A DNA stretch of 64,000 nucleotides, taken from positions 1-64,000 of the forward strand of contig JAZKJV010010750.1 in NCBI GenBank assembly GCA_037367405.1, given 5' to 3'. A program made the translations under genes and the position numbers. This document shows positions 11,102 to 23,065 of this stretch, one piece after another. The stretch comes from Ottelia alismoides (taxonomy: Eukaryota; Streptophyta; Magnoliopsida; Alismatales; Hydrocharitaceae). The notes under the pieces are model-generated. The model saw only the letters and a program-made list of their open reading frames with translations. It did not search any database and had not been told where the DNA came from. Numbering within the stretch: position 1 is the first letter of the stretch; every line of letters begins with the position of its first letter.

Positions 11102-12925
11102 TTGAACTAGACCTTTGACTGAGATTCTGTGCAAGGAGAGTGGGTTTATTATTCATGAGAAAGTATTCCTTGCATTTCACCAGATAAAAGACATGGTTAC
11201 AAGTGCTCTTGTCATACAACCACATGATTGGTCTCTGCCTTTTGAGATCATAAGGGACGCATCAGATTTTGTTGTTGGAGTTGTTCTAGGGCAGAGAAGT
11301 TATGGGATGCCATTTTCTATATACTTTTCTTGTAAGACTCTGGATGAGAACAACATAATTAAACAGTCACAAAGAAGGAGATGTTAGCAGTGGTGTTTGC
11401 ATTAGTAAAGTTCATATCTTACCTCGTTGGTTCACATGTTACTGTATATACGGATCATACTGACATACGATACCTACACGCAAAGAAGGATGACAAACAA
11501 CACCTTATCAGATGGATCCTTCTTCTCTAGGAGTTTGACTTAGAGGTTCAAGATAAAACTAGAGTAAATAATGTTGTGGCAGATCACCTTTCCCGGATCA
11601 TAGATGCAAAGACTTCTAAGCAGACCATTCTTCCAATATAAGAGACCTTTCCAGATGAGACCATTTTTTCTGTGAACTCTCTACCTTGGTATGCCGATAT
11701 TTTGAACTATCTTATCTTTAAGAAAGTTCCACCCGATTTACTGAAGCACAAGGTAGACAGATTGCTGTAAGAGATACATTTTTACTAATGGGAGGATATG
11801 TACCAGTTTCATTAAGGTACGGATTGTATCTGGGAAAGGTACATTCCTCGAGAGCAATACACTAGTGTACTTGAGCATTGTCATAAATTAGGGTCTTGTG
11901 GGCATCATTCGAGAAAGGGCACATCAGCAAAGGTTTTACAGTGCAGCTTATGGTTGCCAATTATATTTAAGGAGGCTACAGAATATGTTCGAGATTGTAC
12001 TAACTGTCAGAAGAAGGGAGGAAACATTGGTTCCAAAGATATCACGCTCTTGAGATACATACATATTTCAGATGTTTTTGATGCTTGGGTATAGACTTCA
12101 CGGGCCCATTTCCTATAAGTCAAGGATTTCAGTACATACTGCTTGCCGGATTATGTAGTTGTTGGGTGGAGGTTCTCTCCACTCGAGCAGATTGTCGTAC
12201 GATTTAGTCCTTTCACAAGGATCACATTATTGTGCATTTCAGGATCCCCAACGTAATCATTTCATACGGGGGTAGTCATTTCATTAACAGAGAAGTAAAG
12301 AAGCTTCTTATGGAGTACTCCAATGAGCACAGAGTTGTATCTCTACCACAAATAGACTAATGGCTTGGTTGAGATTTCGAATAGCGAGATAAAGACGATA
12401 TTGCAAAAACTTGTGCATCCAGATAGGATGAACTGGTCCCAGATGCTTGACTAATTTCCATGGGCTTATTGGATGACCTACAAGTCTCCAATGGCTACGT
12501 CTCCTTATAGATTGGTGTATAGAAAGCCTTGCCACTTGCTAGTTGAATTAATTCACAAATCATTATGGGTACTCCTTGTATGCAATTTGGATTATGGGAA
12601 AGCCGAATAGAGCAGGAAGCTAGATCTGAATAGACTGGTGGAATTCTGAGATTTTGCATAAGACAATGCACTCAAGTATAACGAGAAAGTCAAGTGTTGG
12701 AATGATAGACACATTTGAAGGAAGATTTTCTCCCTGATCAGAAAGTTTGGTTGTTTGATACTAAATTGAAGTTGTTTTTCAGCATGTTTAGAAGCAAATG
12801 GTCAGGACCGTTCATTGTTATAGTTGTGCGTGGCATTGGTAGTAATGTCATATATGGGTTTTCATCTGATGTACACATTTGTTTTGAACGGATAGCTACT
12901 GAAGCCATATCTATTTTATGATACA
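11102..12925 (+). pseudogene. Athila-type pol remnant of element P (end of RT, RNase H, integrase)
   Basis: The sequence starts inside the end of RT (PLTEILCKESGF, matching PLTELLGKD in element A) and continues colinear with A. RNase H has DASDFVVGVVLGQ near 11260 and VADHLSRI near 11580. A linker (LPWYADILNYL) follows, then the integrase zinc-binding region (HCHKLGSCGHHS ... NCQKKGG) near 11875-12020, a decayed catalytic core, TNGLVEISNSEIK near 12355, and a C-terminal part to about 12925. Many stops and frameshifts are present, so no product is possible. Gag, protease and most of RT are missing: the upstream neighbour is a copia gag remnant, so the junction at about 11101 is a break. Confidence 0.8.
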
Positions 12926-13077
12926 TTCCTGCCCATAGTTGATTCAATATTTGTTGTATGATGACATTTTGACATCTTATGAATCTGATACATGAGCTAA
13001 ATTTATCTTGTATATATCCTTTCATTTTATTATTTCTTCTTCCATTTTTATCGTTAATCTTTTTTTCGTGTGTGTTC
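12926..13077 (+). other. Post-integrase spacer of element P
   Basis: AT-rich spacer between the integrase remnant and the hairpin array. I see no coding region. Confidence 0.4.
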
Positions 13078-13610
13078 TATACTTAGGATGTACTCTATTC
13101 AAAGTATAAAGGAGGTGAATGATTTTATTTTTTCTATTTTTCGTTCGGTTTCATTACTCATGTTGTTGTTTATACTAAGGGATACTTTACCCTAAGTATA
13201 GGGGGAGTGATGTTGTTCATTCTGTCTCTTCCGTATTTTTATTTTCTTTTATTTCTTTTATTCTCTCGCTTGTCCATCAACTTGTTGATATTATTTTTCT
13301 ATACTTAAGTATCTTTTACCATGTGTATAGGGGAGTATGAGTCGAGTCATTGAGTTTGTTCCCTCGATTTTCCAGTTTTGCACAGTCTTCTATAGTTAAG
13401 AGTACTGGATCATAAGTATAGGGGGATCACCAACTTATATTCTATTCATCTATTCTTCGAGTCGTTGTATAGACTTCTTTTCACTTTTCTATGCTCAATA
13501 TGAGTTATGTCTTCCTTTCTAGCTCTTTGGTCACTATGAGGACATAGTTCGAGCTAAGTATACCGGGTGTCGTATAAATTGTATACATACTTTAGCCATA
13601 AGTCATCTTT
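13078..13610 (+). repeat. PPT-like hairpin array of element P
   Basis: At least four units have a left arm like TATACTTAGG, a short loop, then a right arm plus G-run like CCTAAGTATAGGGGGAG. The clearest is 13171-13206 (TATACTAAGGG pairing with CCCTAAGTATA, then GGGGG). Others start near 13078, 13300 and 13390. A longer terminal unit at about 13489-13575 ends GAGCTAAGTATACCGGG. The same order of units occurs in elements A, O and B. Confidence 0.75.
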
Positions 13611-13635
13611 TTATTTATAACATAACTATTACATA

Positions 13636-14060
13636 AAAAATTGTTTTGAAAAATGATTTGTAAAATTATTTGCAAAAATCTTTTGTAGATTGTTTGCAAA
13701 AATTGTTTTGTAAAAACTTTTGTAAAATTCTTTTTAAATTGTTAGTCAAAAAGCTTGTAAAATTTATGTAGAAGTATTTTTGTACAAATCTTTGCAAAAT
13801 TATTTGTAAAAATGTTGTTTGAAAATATTTGTAAATTATTTTCTGTATAAAAACAATGTATATTGTACAAAATGTTTGTAAAATTTTTGAAAGAAAAATG
13901 TTTGCAAAAACTTTTGTAAAATTGTTAGTAAAATGATTTGTAAAAATGTTTGTAAAATAGTTTGCAAAAACATTTGTATAACATTTGAAAATATTTTGAA
14001 AAATGTTTGAAAAATCTTTTGGCAAATTCTTTTAAAAAGTTTTGTAAAATTATTTTGTCA
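13636..14060 (+). repeat. Degenerate TTTGTAAAA array of element P
   Basis: Irregular, AT-rich repetition of words such as TTTGTAAAA, TTTGCAAAA and TTTGAAAAT over about 420 bases. The long minus-strand frame through it is a by-product of this repetition (asparagine, phenylalanine and lysine runs). Equivalent arrays follow the hairpin arrays of O and B. Confidence 0.7.
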
Positions 14061-15558
14061 CGTGGGATATAAATTATGGGATGCATATATTTGTAAAATC
14101 TACGTGTGTGTAAAAATATTAATAACTTATCCTCCTATAAATAAATTCACTATTGTATATAAAATTCTTCTTTAAAACTTGTATATAAAACTCGTGCATA
14201 TAATCCTCTTGTAAAATTCTGTATAAATTTTGTATAATCCATTTGTGTATCCTTGTATACATTGCTTGTAAATACATTCAGTTTACTAACCCTTTTCTTC
14301 ATTTAAAAGAGGTGTTTAAAATCCAACAAAAATTGCAAAATCCTTTGAAAACTTCTTCAAAAAGATTGTTATTTTATTTCTTTCATTAAAAAATATGTTT
14401 TGTATATATTTCATGCATTTGCAATTGCATTTTTCATAATGATATTGACACTTAAACTAGTATTGAATAAAGTCGAAGAATGAAGCTTGGTTGGACCTTA
14501 ATCCACTTAATTTCATAGGAACCTTATAGGAAATGGAATTGAGATTCTTCAGTTCTATAGAATTAATTCTTTGGGAACCACGAGACTTAGTTCAGTGACA
14601 TCTTGTCCGCCTAAGTAGAATACTTCAAAACACACGCATTATTCTTGTAAACAATGACCTAGCTTGCACACCAACACTTACACTTTGCTTACCTCTGATG
14701 AAGTATTAGAGGGTTGGATTTGCCAGCATGAGACAGAAGCCAAGGAAAAATCGAAAGTCACACATTTGTTGCCAATGTACCCCAACCCAGTCCAGTAGCC
14801 ACGAGGTCTAACGACAAAATGTTGTGGGTTACAATAAAGCTTCAAAAGAGGGATAGTCTACAGGTTCAAGTGGAAAAACTCCTTATGTACATGCTGCACA
14901 CTTGTATTAAAAAATTGCAAAATCAGAAACTCAAAAAAAAAGTGGACGGGCCTGATTGAAAATAAAATGTCTGTCGGAGTAGGTGTGTAGATCTATAGTC
15001 AATAAGCAGGCTTGAGCTTCAAAGTTAGATATTTGTGAGGTTTAATCGAGATGTCTTTATTACACTAATCATGCATCCAAGGATTGGTAGCTACACTAGC
15101 TACCGTGCATTCTTCTCTCCACCTCCTCTTCTTGAGCCGGATGCACTTCAACTTTGAAGGTAATACCCCGATTCTTGAGATAAGAGTTAATAGATGGGTA
15201 ATTAGGGACACCATGTTGGATAAGATTGATTTCTACTGCTTCACCCAAGGAGAGCTACATATCACTTGCACTGTACAAGAATGAAGCATAGTCATAAGGG
15301 TTTGCATATGAGTTGATTTATTCTATCGTGGCTATTGAGGAGAGTTGAGCAGGGTTATGTGGTTTCTAGAGGTTGTTGGGTGTCAAGTCCATCTCCTACT
15401 AAGGTTCTGCCCAAATTTATAATCCAAGAGTTTGAGTGAGCACCATACTTTGATTTTGATTATATGTTTAATACTCGATATTGTTCTAAGTTCTTTATTT
15501 TTATTTTATTCTTTTTCTTTTAGTCATTCTTTAAATAAGTGTTTGTAATGGGACTAGT
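14061..15558 (+). other. 3' untranslated region of element P
   Basis: Colinear with the regions 31680-32960 of A and 37561-38450 of O. Landmarks are the GGACCTTAATCCACTTAA block near 14495, the AAAAGAGGGATAGTCTAC block near 14850, and CTACACTAGCTACCG near 15090. A stop-free frame (about 15084-15284, no upstream ATG) reads FEGNTPILEIRV, resembling LNLEGNTSLLEERV in A and LNTEGNTQLLRERV in O. Confidence 0.6.
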
Positions 15559-15578
15559 AAAGGAAAAGCAATGGGGGA
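15559..15578 (+). other. Polypurine tract of element P
   Basis: The purine-rich run AAAGGAAAAGCAATGGGGGA directly precedes the LTR start TGATGAAT at 15579. Such tracts prime plus-strand DNA synthesis in LTR retrotransposons. Confidence 0.7.
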
Positions 15579-18500
15579 TGATGAATAGGCATTTCACAAT
15601 CTTTTTTAATTTATTTGAACTTAAAATCTCTTATAAAACATTGTGAATGCAAATAAATCCATTCTTACACTAACCAACAATATTTTGTAAGTATTTCTTA
15701 TCAATCGTTATTTTAACGTAATATAATTAAAGAATGAAACAAAGGAACCATAAAGAAAATAAAGATTGTATATATGCAGTAGATACAGGTTGACTCTAAT
15801 CCTGAAAGTAGGTCAAGACTTGACCTGAACGATAAGGATTAATGTAGGGGGGAGATAAGGCCAAAAAATACCAAAGATTTCCAAAAATCAATTATCACTT
15901 GTATATATTCATCATCGGTACATTACTGTATATAATACACATTCCTTTCATTAGCGTATTCATATCCAAATTCAACTCAAATAAAAATGATTTCTTCTTG
16001 ATATTTCTGCATAAAAATCTCTTGTAAATAAAAAAAATAATAATAGCAATAAAAATCAGTGTATATTGTGTAAATTGCAACACTCTCCAAAAGCCGCAAA
16101 GCTTATCTTGTATGATCAATATTTTCTCGACCAAACTAAAAATACATCAAACTCGCTTTCATTGTACTCCTAATTAAATAATCTTTCAAATGGAAGTAGT
16201 TTCATAAGAATCAAAGTTAAGGTGGGAATTGTGGCTATTATTATGTACATTAATTATTTATTTATTTTCTTATACATATTTGTAAATATTGTACAAAAAA
16301 ATCACAAAACCAAAGTAAACAAAAAAATCATGTAAATATTGTATATGTATCACTATGTATATACTGCACATATACCTGTTTATTTAACCTAAAAAATTAA
16401 TTCCTAAAAATCTAATAAAAATATAAATAAAACCTTTGTAAAATATTGTAAATTAATAAAATATTAAATTATGTAAGTTTTTTTGTATAATTACTTAACT
16501 AAAAATAAAATCCTTGTGTATATAGGTATACATACCTATAAATAACACATTTTATTTATTTTCACCTATATATTTTATTTAATTATTTAAAAATCATTAT
16601 AATTAATATAATTAAATCCATGACATTTTTTATTTCCTTTTTTTAAAATTAAAATAATTTTCGATTTTTAAACTTTATATATATTCCATTTTTACTCTTT
16701 TTGTCATCTCGCCTATTTTGTCATATTCTTTGTGCGTCCTGTTTTGTCGACCCAGGTGACCCAGGTTTGTTGACCTGGGTCTGCTGCTCAGTCCATATCC
16801 TTCACCCGCATTTCTCGCTGCCAGCCCTTCATATCCTAATTTTCCCTTGTGCCTTTATCATTAACCCACCCTTCTTTCTTCTCCAATCTTTTCACCCTAA
16901 CCACTAATTCCTCCACCAGCCCACTTGATCCATTGATGATGCATTGATCAGCTCGTAATTTGAAATTCAAATCATGCCGGATCCACCTTATTAATACACC
17001 ATAGTCGCTCCCATCATCGATTTGATTTGTTCTCGAGAGGATTTTTTTCCCGAGATTGAATTTAGATGATCGAGCGGTCATAGCGCTCTTGATCTCCAAA
17101 GTTAGGAGTGTGAAGAACCCATAAAGGTCATGATCCGACCACACCGTTGGACACCTCCACCGTGTATTTCTCCTATCCATTTTTTGCCGCATATTTAGGC
17201 TGATAATCTCCATTCCTACATTCCTTAGGTAGCCTAGGTAGTTTCGTGATTATTTTATTCCCTAATTTTTCGTTTTATTTTTCTCGATTTAGCTTAAATA
17301 AGTCTGTCAACTTCAACCTCAGATCTGCAAGATCAGAGTGGATTCGGTCACCTTCATCAAGTTTCGACCTGACCTTCACCTTCCCCTGACCCTTCTCCAT
17401 CTCTTCCAAAGTTTGATTCCCCTCAGATCATCCCTTGTATGAGGATCGACTTCTATTCTTACCATCCTCATCCGAGCCTAAATCCATTCACCATTTTTCT
17501 GCCTTTTATGCATCAATAAGCTCACTGTAGCATCGCCTACGCACGTGGATTTTATAACAGCACTCTAGAGTGCACAAGGGAGAAAGAGGAGCAAGATGGA
17601 GGTACATCTGAAGGTAATCACATCCAGACCCATAGATCTCCTTGAAGCCCTCGTCGTTGATCTTGGAGCCCTTAGTCAGTTAGAGGTTCATTGCAGGAAG
17701 CCACAAACACCTATCAGGAGATGATTCAGGCGGATATCGTTCGGTATCTTCTTGATAGAACCTCGCGAGCGTTCTCCTTCAACAATGTTCTTCCAGAGGA
17801 CTCTTCATCCGAACGATCAAGAACAAGGCGTCCAGATTCAATCTCGAACGTTAATCGATCCCCAAATAGTAGCCATGGATCTTACTTCCTGATCAGACCC
17901 GAGACATTCAAGCACGATTCATTTTCAATCGTTTGATTCGAGCCTCAATGAAGATCTGTCGTCCGTTTCGCTGTGAAGATTAAAGGGTATATTTACACAC
18001 TCAACCCCTGTCTTCATTTATTTTGCAAATAAGCCATGTAAGGACATGTTTCTCTCTATCGTTATTGGAACTTTCGCATTATTTCCCTTCTAATTTTTTT
18101 AATTGCATTCATGTCCTATTCAAATTGAGAGAGCGCCTTGCACGTGATTTTAGGGTAATTTTCAATAAAGACACCTGCATGTTTATTTTATTTATTGGTC
18201 CCTAGAAATAATGTTTTACATATACGTCCAATCCAACGAGGCTCACATACACTCACATGCATTTTTTGTACATTTTTCATACATCACCTCCGAATTTAAT
18301 TATTTTATCATAATTCTAATTTAATTATTTGATCATAAAAAATAATTGCATTCATACCCTTATGAGCCTACATAATATTTTGTATGTTAAAATTAAATAA
18401 AAAATGGCAAGACTTCACTATAAATTCACAGCAATCATGTTAGCCTCTTGTTAATTGGATCTTTCATCCCTAATTTTTATTTTGCATTTAGATCATTTTT

Positions 18501-19590
18501 ATTATTTCTAAAATTCAAAAAATCCGAAATATTTCCTATATGCAATTAGAAATAAATAAAAATATAAAAACTTTCCAAAAATTTCTAAAAATAATTCTGG
18601 CGATTTATTTCATTTTTTTATTTTTATACCAATTTCTCATTTTAATTCTTCATAAAAACCAAAAAATAGAAAAAAAATCTTGAAATACCAAGAAATTCAT
18701 ATAAACTTATAGAAAATTGTAAAAAATCATAAAATACCTTCCTGGAAAATATAAAAATTCATCTTACTATCTTTGATATAATTCAATAAAAATTTATTTC
18801 ATTGCTATTTTAAAAGTCCTAGAAAATTCTCTTTTATTTCTATATTATTTTTCTCTATTTTTGATCTATTGAAAAGCCTTATAAATTTCTGAAAATTCTA
18901 GAAAAATCCCAAAAACATTACTAAAGGTTCAGAAATTAAAAAAAAATTAATTTTATTTATATTTTAATATATTAGGAAAATACAAAAAGAGAGGTTGGTT
19001 CTATCCATTCATTTATCTTTAATTACTATTCCTTTGTTTAAAAATAAAAAAACCCATTTGAAAAATATAAATCATCAAATGTACTAAGCCTACTCCCAAT
19101 ATAAGTAAGGATGGCTACACAGATTCTTGCTCAAATCCATGTTGAAAGATTCGACTACTTTTTAAGCTTGCCGTCGACTACCTAGCGCAACCCCTGCAAC
19201 GGTGGGATTTGAAACCTGTTCTTTTGTGTGTTAGACACATTGTACAAAGACACGACCATTTAGTGGGTACAACAAAAAATAAATAAAAATAATATATATT
19301 ATAAATTAAAATAAAAATTTAAAAAATATAAAAATAATTTTCCTTAAAAAATGTTAAAAATCGAGTAGTTTTCATAGAGTTCCCTTTTTTGTTTCATTTT
19401 TTCCTCATTGAATTGAATAACCCTTAGAGTTTTTGTAGCCTCCGTGAGTTCGATCATATTCGCTATACATGTAAATAAATAGCACTCATAATTCTTGTGC
19501 TTACATTTTTTTTCTTGTTTGTTTTCTTGAGCTATGAATAAAATACAAATAATTTTTGTTGAGGGATTTTAAGGGTTGCAGCGACACGCA
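15579..19590 (+). mobile_element. Athila-type LTR between the internal regions of P and O
   Basis: It starts TGATGAATAGGCATTTCA after a polypurine tract. The order inside follows the LTRs of A and O: AT-rich U3, a GC-richer block with CCCAGGTGACCCAGG near 16750, a section around 17290-17940, a TTTTGCAAATAAGCC block near 18020, and a U5 end containing TGTAGCCTCCGTGAGTTCG near 19430. The right end is placed at about 19590 from alignment with the ends of other copies and may be wrong by tens of bases. It serves as 3' LTR of P and lies just upstream of the O leader. No primer-binding site is visible after it. Confidence 0.65.
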
Positions 19591-20180
19591 GAAAATTCTA
19601 TCAATTTAAATCCCCGAAAATCACTACTTAGCAATAGGTTTCAATTCTTCTAAGCATTCTGCACGAAGAGAGTTGGAGGCAAGGTATGCATCTCTATCTA
19701 AGAATACATCATTGATTTTTCGATTGCATCGACTTTTCGACAATTTCCCTCTGATTTTGACCTCTTAGGATGCTCAAGGAAATGATCCTCATTAGGACTC
19801 GTACATTTTTTATTAAAATTCCAAAAAATGACAACCAATAAAACTGGGACTACTAACTTTTCTCGCCCCTAAAATCCAAAGGAAAGTCTAAGGGAGAGTT
19901 ACGTCCTCATTGTATTCACATTTTATACTCGATACATATACACTTAGATTAGTGCCACAATACCAGGCCTACCTACGTGTTTGTACAACTTTGCAAAATT
20001 CACCTCACTCCAAAAATTGAAAAGATAAGAAGACCGAACTCTCACGATAATCGTTGTGTTGAGTTGGGAATTGAGGGGTTTTTGTTTGTTTATATTTGTG
20101 TTTGTTTGTGTGCATACTGAATCTTCTTTATGCATTTGTGCCTTTTTCTTGCATATCTTGACTTGACCTTTGTGTTCTCC
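19591..20180 (+). other. Leader region of element O
   Basis: Non-coding. It contains TTGCATCGACTTTTCGACAA near 19722, matching TTGCATCGGCTTTTCTCGA in the leader of A (about 26347), and a GGGACTACTAAC block near 19845 matching GGGACTGCTAAAC in A. This fixes it as an Athila-type 5' leader upstream of gag. Confidence 0.55.
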
Positions 20181-21345
20181 CGATCCCTGTATTTTGTTTT
20201 GAAGTTCGCTGACTAGAGTGGTTTTATCCTGACTCAGCGGATCTTTCTTAATCTCCAGTCCGTCCACCTACATTTTATCAAGAGGACTTTCCTCCTGATT
20301 TTTCTTTTTTTACATATCCACCGCATCCACAGTATCAGGCCTCCGACTTTTACCCACCACCACTATCACATTGCCCATCATCTCACCTACTAGACACTGA
20401 GCTGTTGGAGTCACCTCTCACGGACAACACTCTTGAGTACATGACTTGATTAGTTGGAAAATGATATATAGGATAGATGACCTCACTAGCACAAATAAGA
20501 GCCACATTACCACTTCACCATCTGATGTTATGGATTCATATGAGGATGCCTATGCGATTTTGCAATCGCATAAAATACAAAAAAATGAAAAAAAGATTAA
20601 AAATCTAAAAGAACCTGGGAGACACATAGCCGAGTGAACTTGTGAGGAGAAGGCACCCTTGCCAGATCCTTTGACCACATTCACATTCACCGAAGTACCC
20701 ACCTTTAACCCAAAGGATGACACTATAATGATTGCTCTTAGTCATCCTAGTGTAAATGATGATTTTGATCTCCTCCCTTGTATGGAGGAGATCCAAAATC
20801 ATAAAAAAATGTTGACTAGACTAGAAGTGGTGGCAACCATTCATGAGATTATTTCGGCCCGACATCGCTAGTCCATGAACCAATTACCTTCACCCACACC
20901 CAAAAAGAGAAAGTGATGATGCAGCTATGAGTGACACATTCTGACTATAGCCACTTCCCACTCCATCACTCACCATCCATGAACTAGGAAAGGGGACACT
21001 AGCACACTCCTTGTTAGATGTGACATTTCTGCCTATTCTCTTGATCACACTCTCCTTGATGACGTGCATAGATTAATATAAGACCCTTCTGATTGGTACA
21101 ATCTCTTCACTTAGGGACTCTAAAGAAAATTAGGATAATTTACCAACTCGTTTATGAATCAATAAAGAGACCGAGGGGTATTATAGAGAATGTCGTCATT
21201 CAGATTCAGGGCATGAGCTTCACCGTTGATTTTGTTGTATTCCTATGGAGATCTCATCCTATGTTGGGCACACTCCAAACATCCTAGAACGACCATTCCT
21301 CGCCTCTACGAGAGCATTATTGATTACGGATCTGGAGAGATATGC
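20181..21345 (+). pseudogene. Truncated gag tail and protease remnant of element O
   Basis: The start is proline- and tyrosine-rich (PPHPQYQASDFYPPP near 20310), like a gag C-terminal region. The segment 20990-21345 resembles the aspartic protease of plant Ty3/gypsy elements: a decayed active-site stretch (LLDV.FLPILL near 21010), ESIKRPRGIIENVVIQ near 21140, and, after a frame change, GRPFLASTRALLITD near 21295. Several stops and frameshifts are present. The gag core found in A at 27550-28100 is missing, so O was already shortened here. Confidence 0.6.
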
Positions 21346-22039
21346 TTTTGTTCTGACAACGAGAGCATTTTGAAAGAAATTATCACAACACCCATCACTG
21401 ACCAGAGACCCACATATGAAGAGAGTGTACGTGTCAGCTGATCCCAAGGACTATGACAAATCTGTTTATATAAAAGAGGTTTGGTTTTTTATGGATGATA
21501 CGGATACTCGAGATTTCCCCTTTAGGGAGAAATACTCGGGAATCATAGACTTTGGAGTCCCCCCCTTCCGGTGAGTAGAGATGTATTGATGACATCTGCG
21601 ACATTTAGACCATAGACACTTTAGAGCAGAGCGTAAACTTAGTAGAGACCTCAAATGGTGAACTTGACCTCACTAATTCCATCGATGAGTTCGATTCCTT
21701 TCGATTTGAGATTAGAGGGACATACAAGGTAGAACCTAGCCACACTACTTCCATTGAGAAGATCATGTGTTTCCTCTTTGAGACCACTGAGGATCTTCAT
21801 CGATGAAGATCCACTCAGCTTCGGTCTCAATGAGGAAACACATCGATCTCTGCTCAAGTGGAAGTCAGTCGTGGCTAAGTTCTACCCTTGTATGCTCCCT
21901 CTAATTCTCCAAATCCGAAAGGAAATCGAACTCATGAATGGTGTATCATCCAATTCGGATATCTCTTTCGTTTTCGCTCTGCTCTAAAGTGTCTCATGTC
22001 AATGTCGACTCTCAGTAACTTTGTACTAATAGGAAGGGG
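21346..22039 (+). pseudogene. Protease-to-RT spacer of element O, with long foldback
   Basis: Coding-like but unassigned sequence downstream of the protease remnant. Most of it is occupied by the inverted duplication 21614-21994. Before A inserted, this spacer was joined directly to the hairpin array now at 36722, so RT, RNase H and integrase were already gone. Confidence 0.5.
21614..21994. repeat. Long near-palindromic inverted repeat in element O
   Basis: Left arm about 21614-21801, right arm about 21802-21994. The outer ends match exactly: AGACACTTTAGAGCAGAGCG at 21614-21633 is the reverse complement of 21975-21994. The centre is a perfect 22-bp palindrome at 21791-21812 (half-site GGATCTTCATC). 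Between them the arms share long matching blocks such as GAGTTCGATT.CCTTTCG, with scattered differences and small gaps. A transcript would fold into a stem of nearly 190 bases. Confidence 0.85.
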
Positions 22040-22044
22040 GGAGG
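22040..22044. other. Target-site duplication of element A, left copy (GGAGG)
   Basis: GGAGG directly precedes the 5' LTR of A and is repeated at 36717-36721 directly after its 3' LTR. Five bases is the usual size for Ty3/gypsy integration. Confidence 0.85.
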
Positions 22045-23065
22045 TGATGAATCTGTAATTCATCACTCTAAAAGTTAAAAATAGAGCCCGGTTCCTGAGT
22101 AAATAGAGGCATATTCCTGTTATAATGCATAAATAGCATTCATACATGCATTCATTATACATGCATTTTAGCATTCATATTTTGCATTAAATAAGAAGCC
22201 AAGATCACTTGTAAAATATCCACTATTTAAAAAAAGCTCTCCCTTATACTATGTACACCTTAGTTAATAATATAAGGAAGAAAGCCAGGAATCCCTTTGT
22301 AAAAGCACCAATAAAGCCCTGAAAACCCTGGACTACAAAATGCCCATAGTTCCCTCATGCCAACTCCAAAATAGGTCTACTCACTTTAAGATTAATACAC
22401 ATTAGAAGACCTTTAAAATGAGACTAATTTCATCCAATTTGGAGCTCGTATGAAAAAGTTGGGTTTTTGGGCCTCTATGTATACTATGTATATGTATATT
22501 GTATCCCTATATTTTTGTATCATATTTGACCTCATCTTCGTCTTCGTCAACATGAAACTTGTATATCTCATCAAGATCTACAACTTTCATGTTTTGAGTT
22601 TTTTCAAATTCGGCCTCCTTCTCTCCCTAAATTCATTTCTATTTTCAGGCAATCACAGCTGGCCACGTGGCGCCCTCTGGTTGCGCCACGGACCCGCTCC
22701 CCTTGCCCTAGCTGCCCCTGCTCTCAGCCGTTGCATTTCTCCTTACATCCCAACGGTTGAGCCACTTCCACGTGCGCCTTAATTCTACACCGTGAGATCA
22801 TCTCCCCCTTCTCATCTGACGCGCCCGTTCGTGCCTCTCCCACAGCACGCCACGGGCGCATTATGCGCCATCAGATCTCACCTTCAGCCCTTCGATCTGC
22901 ACTGTCCACTGATGCTCTAATTCTAACCCGCCCGATCGAAGCCCTTCATCTCACTCCACCGTTCGCTTCGCGCTTCGCCCCCAACGCACCACGTGGTCGC
23001 TCCACGGCCCTCAGATCTCTTCGCCCCAGATCTAATCCTACCGCACCATCCCGCCTCGATCTCGG

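Noticed and set aside
13666..14025. A 119-codon minus-strand frame rich in N, F and K
   Set aside because: It is produced by the TTTGTAAAA repeats and carries no independent coding signal.
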